Below are positions 6,325 to 9,347 of a stretch of DNA of 9,347 nt, piece after piece. The stretch's first letter is position 1, and every line of letters begins with the position of its first letter. The stretch comes from JBEEOW01 sp041191405 (GTDB lineage: Bacteria > Bacteroidota > Bacteroidia > Cytophagales > UBA9547). The stretch is from NCBI GenBank assembly GCA_041191405.1, contig JBEEOW010000059.1, positions 1-9,347 of the forward strand, written 5' to 3'. The position numbers were made by a program, and so were the translations under genes. The notes beneath the pieces are model-generated. The model was not told the DNA's origin and did not search any database. It saw only the letters and a program-made list of their open reading frames with translations.

Positions 6325-6585
6325 TTAATATCTGTAAATTACATTAATATTTGAACCTGAAACATTTTCTACAGTAATCCCTTCCATTTCGCAATTCTCA
6401 GGTGTAGTAAACGCTTGGTTTTTGAATCGACAAATATCTCCAGCTTCTTCAGCAATACCGTTTATTTGAAAAACGGTGTCTATTTCGGGGTCTTGAGGGC
6501 CAACGGATAACCATGTTAACCTTTTATCAAATGATTTACTTTGTCCTGGAGCAAGTTCGGCTGTAAATAAATTTTTAGCTGCCAT
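6325..6585 (-). CDS. Small soluble, probably beta-rich structural protein, unknown function
   Basis: 86 residues starting MAAKNLFTAELAPGQSKSFD. The sequence alternates short strands and turns (KRLTWLSVGPQDPEIDTVFQ, NVSGSNINVIYRY) and has Cys at 52 and 65. There is no signal peptide or membrane helix. I place the start at the ATG at 6585. The frame stays open upstream to an ATG at 6720, which would add a 45-residue hydrophobic N-terminus but overlap the preceding 51-residue gene in another frame. The gene sits just before the spike-like gene, suggesting a vertex or spike-base component; that is inference. Confidence 0.7.
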   Translation of the reverse strand: MAAKNLFTAELAPGQSKSFDKRLTWLSVGPQDPEIDTVFQINGIAEEAGDICRFKNQAFTTPENCEMEGITVENVSGSNINVIYRY

Positions 6586-6628
6586 ATTTTTGGGTTTTGT
6601 GTTTAAAGTGGTAATTACTTTTTGTATG

Positions 6629-6784
6629 TTATTTGAACATACTTTTAATTGCTTGCGAAGCCAAAGTGCCAAACAAAGCACCAAGAACAATAACAGCAAA
6701 TAGCTTAAGATATACATCATTGGGAACTGTGGCTACAACTTTTACTCCGTCTTTACTTAATTTATCAATTGCAGAATCAAACAT
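6629..6784 (-). CDS. 51-residue single-pass membrane protein
   Basis: The protein begins MFDSAIDKLSKDGVKVVATV. One hydrophobic helix covers about residues 26-44 (LKLFAVIVLGALFGTLAS), followed by a short basic tail, AIKSMFK. It starts three bases after the preceding stop, as expected in this closely packed block. The family is unknown. Small one-helix proteins in a row of such genes fit virion membrane proteins of a membrane-containing phage. A filamentous-phage coat is less likely, given the lysis cassette and spikes. Confidence 0.65.
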   Translation of the reverse strand: MFDSAIDKLSKDGVKVVATVPNDVYLKLFAVIVLGALFGTLASQAIKSMFK

Positions 6785-6787
6785 GAT

Positions 6788-7174
6788 TTACAGATTTAGT
6801 TTTTTGAAATATTCTTCTGATACCGATTTACGGTTTGTAAATTCAAGCAAAGCAGCTTCGGTTTTATCTCCGAAAATACCATCAATTTCAAGGTAGGTTG
6901 GAGGAGCAATAAACCTTACACTTTCATCCCTTTTCACTTGTTTTTGACGCAAATAGGTTTGTAATTTTTCAACATTTGAACCTCTACTACCTTTTTTCAA
7001 AGGGAATGAATCTAAAAATGAATCGTTTGAATTTGAATTTGAATCCAAACTCAAAGCTCCACCTAAAAACTGCTGTTTGGATTCTTTTTTGGAATTGAAA
7101 TAAAGTACAATTCCAATCAATAAAAGTGATAATACACCAACATACCACCATAAGTATTTTTTAATGTGTTCCAT
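6788..7174 (-). CDS. Membrane-anchored peptidoglycan-binding protein, copy 2
   Basis: 128 residues. A short N-terminal tail, MEHIKKYLWWY, leads into a membrane helix at about 8-26. A Ser/Asn-rich linker follows (SLDSNSNSNDSF, 42-53), then a peptidoglycan-binding-1-like domain at about 57-112 with FPLKKGSRGSNVEKLQTYL and the typical IDGIFGDKTEAALLEF. The layout and N-terminal sequence match the 130-residue protein encoded directly upstream, so the two look like diverged tandem duplicates. The ATG overlaps the previous stop as TAATG. In a membrane-containing phage these could hold the virion membrane against the cell wall during entry (inference). No catalytic domain is seen. Confidence 0.8.
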   Translation of the reverse strand: MEHIKKYLWWYVGVLSLLLIGIVLYFNSKKESKQQFLGGALSLDSNSNSNDSFLDSFPLKKGSRGSNVEKLQTYLRQKQVKRDESVRFIAPPTYLEIDGIFGDKTEAALLEFTNRKSVSEEYFKKLNL

Positions 7175-7566
7175 TAGGAAATTGATTTTAGATTAAGTTG
7201 ATTATAAAGTGATTGAGTTAATTGTGCATACTTATATCCGGGTCTATCGGCTATATCAAATTTATTGTCAAATGCCTTTTCTGTAGCATTTCCCCAATCG
7301 CCATCAGGATTGAGTTTTGATGCAAATTTTTTATTTAAGTATTTTTGCAACTGATAAACTTCTAAACCTTTGTCTCCTTTTTTGATTGGGAATCTACCAA
7401 TTTTGTTTTTATAAATAGTTGGTTGACTATTACTTGTACTTGTACTCGAACTTGTACTTTCAATATCAGATTCAGAAACAAATAAATACCAATACATATA
7501 TGCTCCGAATAGAAGAATAAATCCTATTAAATACCAAATCCAATGTTTTTTAAAATGCTCCTTCAT
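7174..7566 (-). CDS. Membrane-anchored peptidoglycan-binding protein, copy 1
   Basis: 130 residues. MKEHFKKHWIWY precedes a membrane helix at about 9-30. A Ser/Thr-rich linker (STSSSTSTSNS, 37-47) leads to a peptidoglycan-binding-1-like domain at about 58-102, with FPIKKGDKGLEVYQLQKYL and DGDWGNATEKAF. The C-terminus (110-130) is a polar helix. It starts two bases after the stop of the 168-residue gene and overlaps the start of its paralogue by one base. This fold binds cell-wall peptidoglycan or acts as a targeting module. The short linker and absence of an enzyme domain suggest a structural or tethering role. Confidence 0.8.
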   Translation of the reverse strand: MKEHFKKHWIWYLIGFILLFGAYMYWYLFVSESDIESTSSSTSTSNSQPTIYKNKIGRFPIKKGDKGLEVYQLQKYLNKKFASKLNPDGDWGNATEKAFDNKFDIADRPGYKYAQLTQSLYNQLNLKSIS

Positions 7567-7568
7567 AA

Positions 7569-8075
7569 TTATTTTGCTGAATTAATAATGTTTACTGCTT
7601 TTCTGTAATTTTCACAATCAAATCCAATACAAGGCATTTGCATACCAAATAAATCAACATCTATTTGAAAAATACTGTGTAAGTATTCGTCTATATTTCC
7701 ATATCCATACAGCTGTTTAAGTGAATTTTCAATCGCTTTTAATTGTGCTTTTGTTTTGTTTTGCAAGGTTTTAAAAACAGTTGCATCATCGTCTTTAAAA
7801 TACCCTTTTGCATCTTCCAATGCCTTTGCATCAGCTTTTGCTTTAGCTGAATAATTAGGATCAGCCACAACACCATTTAAACCAGTTGAAGCTTCATAAG
7901 CTGTATTACCTGAAACTCCTGTACCATTAGCTACTGCTTCATTAATTTTGTCAATGGTTTCTTTTCCAGCTTTTTCTTTTTGGTATTTTTTTACAAAAAG
8001 AAAAACTACCAAACCTATAATTGTAACTGCTAATCCAATTAACACCCACTTATTTGTAAATACTTTATTTAACAT
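7569..8075 (-). CDS. Single-pass membrane protein with annexin-like helical segment
   Basis: 168 residues. A membrane helix at about 9-29 follows a short basic N-terminus, then a basic stretch KKYQKEKAGK. Residues 45-75 are Gly/Asn/Ala-rich and probably disordered, and 76-92 is an Ala/Lys-rich helix. Residues 96-137 (DDATVFKTLQNKTKAQLKAI, then LKQLYG and DEYLHSIF) resemble annexin-like repeats seen in other Bacteroidota element proteins; this is a pattern impression, not a database result. Cys149 and Cys154 near the C-terminus may form a disulfide. Its ATG overlaps the previous stop as TAATG. A minor virion membrane protein is the likely role. Confidence 0.7.
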   Translation of the reverse strand: MLNKVFTNKWVLIGLAVTIIGLVVFLFVKKYQKEKAGKETIDKINEAVANGTGVSGNTAYEASTGLNGVVADPNYSAKAKADAKALEDAKGYFKDDDATVFKTLQNKTKAQLKAIENSLKQLYGYGNIDEYLHSIFQIDVDLFGMQMPCIGFDCENYRKAVNIINSAK

Positions 8076-8473
8076 TATATAGCAAATTTGGCAGCACTAA
8101 CTATTTTTTCAGGATTCTTTGCTACATTAAACAAAGCATAAACTATTATCAATAAGATAATTACAGAAAACCCTATTATGATGTATAAACTCCATTTTGA
8201 AGCTAAATAGGCTAAATTAAAAGGAGCTAAAGCAAGGTCAGAGATAGAATCAAAAGCATCTTTATCTATAATTATACCTTGATTTTCAAGATAATCTCGT
8301 AGTTCAGAATCATTTGCAGAATTACTACCTCTTTGTACCCACACTTTCATAAAAGTAGTGTTGGCATCGTTTTTAGATAATAACTTGCGTAATGACTTAT
8401 ACCAATTTATCCATTCAGTACTACTGCTAGATTTTGTAGGGATATTATCCTCAGGTTTTAAAATAGTTGACAT
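8075..8473 (-). CDS. Phage membrane protein with C-terminal helix, unknown function
   Basis: 132 residues with the anchor near the C-terminus: a hydrophobic helix at about 96-118 (SLYIIIGFSVIILLIIVYAL) and a short tail. The soluble N-terminal 90 residues include an aromatic helix (STEWINWYKSLRKLL) and a motif KVWVQRGSNSANDSELRDYL that looks conserved in style but which I cannot name. There is no signal peptide. It starts two bases after the stop of the 53-residue gene. It probably sits in the same membrane as its neighbours. Confidence 0.7.
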   Translation of the reverse strand: MSTILKPEDNIPTKSSSSTEWINWYKSLRKLLSKNDANTTFMKVWVQRGSNSANDSELRDYLENQGIIIDKDAFDSISDLALAPFNLAYLASKWSLYIIIGFSVIILLIIVYALFNVAKNPEKIVSAAKFAI

Positions 8474-8475
8474 GG

Positions 8476-8637
8476 CTATTTTACTAAATCCAACATAGCC
8501 CCTAGGTAGCTACCGTTTGAAGTGTTTAGTTTTTCATCAGCTGTTGTATCTTTCTTTTTCGTAAGAAAATAGATACCCACACCTAAGCCGATTACAACAA
8601 AAACACTTACTGTGATTATGATTGCTTTTTTTGACAT
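8476..8637 (-). CDS. 53-residue single-pass membrane protein
   Basis: The protein begins MSKKAIIITVSVFVVIGLGV. A membrane helix spans about residues 5-25 and is followed by TKKKDTTADEK and a C-terminal segment GSYLGAMLDLVK. It is read in a different frame from the longer open frame at 8537-8719 and is preferred because its ends abut both neighbours: five bases after the previous stop and two before the next ATG. Composition (short tail, one helix, basic patch) is that of a small virion membrane or coat protein. Family unknown. Confidence 0.65.
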   Translation of the reverse strand: MSKKAIIITVSVFVVIGLGVGIYFLTKKKDTTADEKLNTSNGSYLGAMLDLVK

Positions 8638-8642
8638 AATTA

Positions 8643-8762
8643 CTACCAATTAAAAGTGTTAGATTCTTGAGCATTAGATTTGTATTTATAATAAAATACA
8701 GCTCCAGCAATAGCAACAACAGCAGATATTGATGCTATTATGATAATTGTTGATTGTTTCAT
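8643..8762 (-). CDS. 39-residue single-pass membrane peptide
   Basis: The peptide begins MKQSTIIIIASISAVVAIAG and ends KSNAQESNTFNW. One helix covers about residues 5-24, followed by an aromatic/basic interface (FYYKYK). It is the first gene after promoter copy 3, with its ATG 15 nt past the TTTG, the same spacing as for the endolysin and spike genes; that is the best evidence that it is real. The next ATG lies five bases beyond its stop. Function unknown; a small virion membrane protein is likely. Confidence 0.65.
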   Translation of the reverse strand: MKQSTIIIIASISAVVAIAGAVFYYKYKSNAQESNTFNW

Positions 8763-8777
8763 TTTTTAATGTTTACA

Positions 8778-8822
8778 CAAAAAAAGTATGTTATAAAAAA
8801 TGTAAAGTCTTTTGGGGTATTT
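8778..8822 (-). promoter_or_regulatory. Phage-specific promoter module, copy 3 (structural operon)
   Basis: On the minus strand: AAATACCCCAA (8822-8812), exactly 30 nt, TTTG (8781-8778), 15 nt, then the ATG of the first small membrane gene. The -7-like sequence is TTTTTTTG. The motif overlaps the TAA of the upstream HExxH gene. Copies 1 and 2 have identical core and spacing in front of unrelated genes. Confidence 0.7.
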
Positions 8823-9186
8823 AAGCATTAAATCGAATAGCATAATCAACAACAGCTTGCATCCTTTCTTCATAAGGAATTGCATCATTACCTTCTACAG
8901 CTCCAAATAATCGCTCAATACTGTAGATGCATTCGCTTTGTGCATAACCAAGATTTAAGCACATTTCGATAGACTTTAAATCACACGCTTTCTCGTCTGT
9001 TGTTTGCCCATTAAAGTGATGAAATTCATGAAATAAAATCATCAAAATATTAGTAGGCGTTAATTGTCTGAAAAAGTTTTTTGAAGCTTGAATTTCGCCT
9101 GTTTGTCTGTTTGTCCAGGCTGGAGTGTCCCAAAATTCGCCTGTACTTGGTTTGGTCAATGTGTTTTTGTAAACGATTTTAAACAA
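8821..9186 (-). CDS. Small HExxH metallopeptidase-like protein, TTG start
   Basis: 121 residues. The motif FHEFHHFNG at 52-60 holds HExxH (His53, Glu54, His57), the zinc-binding signature of gluzincin/metzincin-type peptidases. DEKACD at 64-69 offers possible third ligands. There is no signal peptide or membrane helix. No in-frame ATG lies between the upstream stop (9232-9234) and the motif region, so the start is probably the TTG at 9186. It is the first leftward gene, preceded by the direct-repeat region, and does not use the phage promoter module. Roles in virion maturation, host takeover or control are all open, and proteolytic activity is unproven. Neighbouring C-terminal Cys residues (67, 76, 86) are notable. 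Confidence 0.65.
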   Translation of the reverse strand: MFKIVYKNTLTKPSTGEFWDTPAWTNRQTGEIQASKNFFRQLTPTNILMILFHEFHHFNGQTTDEKACDLKSIEMCLNLGYAQSECIYSIERLFGAVEGNDAIPYEERMQAVVDYAIRFNA

Positions 9187-9229
9187 CTTGTTTTTTGAAA
9201 AATAGGTATCAAGTTTTAAGTGTGTCTCG

Positions 9230-9339
9230 TCCTAAAAAATGTTTACAGATTTGATTAATAATCCTGATATAAATTTACACTAATTTTCTTAATCCTAAAA
9301 AGGATTTACAATTAAAATTTATCCTAAAATAGCTTTACA
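9230..9339 (+). repeat. Four phased 18-bp direct repeats (operator or iteron array)
   Basis: Four copies of TCCT(A/G)A-N6-TTTACA start at 9230, 9262, 9293 and 9322. The consensus is TCCTAAAAA then TTTACA at the end; copy 2 differs most (TCCTGATATAAATTTACA). Start-to-start spacing is 32, 31 and 29 bp, close to three helical turns, so all lie on about the same DNA face. Copy 4 overlaps the -7 box at 9336-9343. The array lies in the gap between the leftward block and whatever lies rightward, as operators of a switch region or replication iterons do. Confidence 0.75.
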
Positions 9340-9343
9340 TTTG
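9336..9343 (+). promoter_or_regulatory. -7 box of a rightward promoter leaving the window
   Basis: TACATTTG matches the Bacteroidota TAnnTTTG element. No TTTG/TTG -33 box is visible at the usual distance (about 9312-9316 reads TTAAA). The promoter would need an activator or be controlled through the overlapping direct repeats. It implies a rightward gene just outside the window. Confidence 0.45.
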
Positions 9344-9347
9344 TATT

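Noticed and set aside
6633..6896. 87-residue open frame on the plus strand
   Set aside because: Antisense to three packed leftward genes, with no promoter and no recognisable domain.
8537..8719. 60-residue open frame on the minus strand
   Set aside because: It overlaps two small genes (8476-8637, 8643-8762) in another frame. Those have better junctions, spacing to the promoter module and membrane-helix composition.
6629..8762. Filamentous (inovirus-like) phage origin of the small membrane proteins
   Set aside because: No Zot-like ATPase or secretin gene is seen, and a full lysis cassette and spike genes are present, which filamentous phages do not use.
8796..8817. TGTAAA followed by a G-run on the plus strand near promoter copy 3, resembling the right-end repeats
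   Set aside because: Only the TGTAAA half matches the TGTAAA-N6-TTAGGA consensus; the other half matches three of six bases.
1..9347. CRISPR array, tRNA or rRNA gene
   Set aside because: No regularly spaced repeat-spacer units and no recognisable tRNA or rRNA sequence. The only ordered array, at 9230-9339, has gaps of only 11-14 bp between repeats.

Overview
The window looks like a piece of an AT-rich Bacteroidota chromosome, probably a Flavobacterium or close relative. Three things point there: promoters of the TTTG-N20-TAnnTTTG type, A-rich leaders with no Shine-Dalgarno sequence, and a tyrosine recombinase of Bacteroidota type. It carries an integrated phage-like element that probably continues past the right edge.

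Layout. Positions 1-277 hold three short perfect hairpins, a rightward terminator and tandem repeats just ahead of the recombinase. A tyrosine recombinase (278-1516) and a collagen-like lipoprotein with its own promoter (1625-2146) read rightward. A perfect terminator hairpin at 2186-2216 separates them from 18 tightly packed leftward genes (9186 down to 2193). Several of these genes abut or overlap by 1-4 nt. Positions 9187-9347 hold four evenly spaced 18-bp direct repeats and a rightward promoter-like -7 box leading out of the window.

The leftward block divides into segments. First comes a TTG-started HExxH protein (8821-9186). A structural/membrane run follows (8762-5210): seven small proteins with one membrane helix each, including two tandem paralogues with peptidoglycan-binding domains, then an 86-aa protein, a 271-aa Gly-hinged spike-like protein and a 97-aa membrane coiled-coil protein. 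Next are a beta-helix spike and a 69-aa partner (5181-3839) ending in a terminator. Last is a lysis cassette (3716-2193): GH19 endolysin, 53-aa holin-like protein, two spanin-like proteins and a 39-aa membrane peptide. The three later segments each begin with the same promoter-like module: AAATACCCCAA, exactly 30 nt, TTTG, then 15-17 nt to the ATG.

Interpretation (inference). Twelve of 18 leftward genes encode membrane proteins, a lysis cassette and spikes are present, and no tail, portal or terminase gene is visible. This fits an integrated tailless, membrane-containing phage, broadly like the Flavobacterium phage FLiP or PM2-type viruses, better than a tailed prophage. I could not identify a major capsid protein, packaging ATPase or replication protein here, so the assignment is provisional. 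Five small genes (2193-2312, 2990-3151, 6629-6784, 8476-8637, 8643-8762) were found by direct translation.
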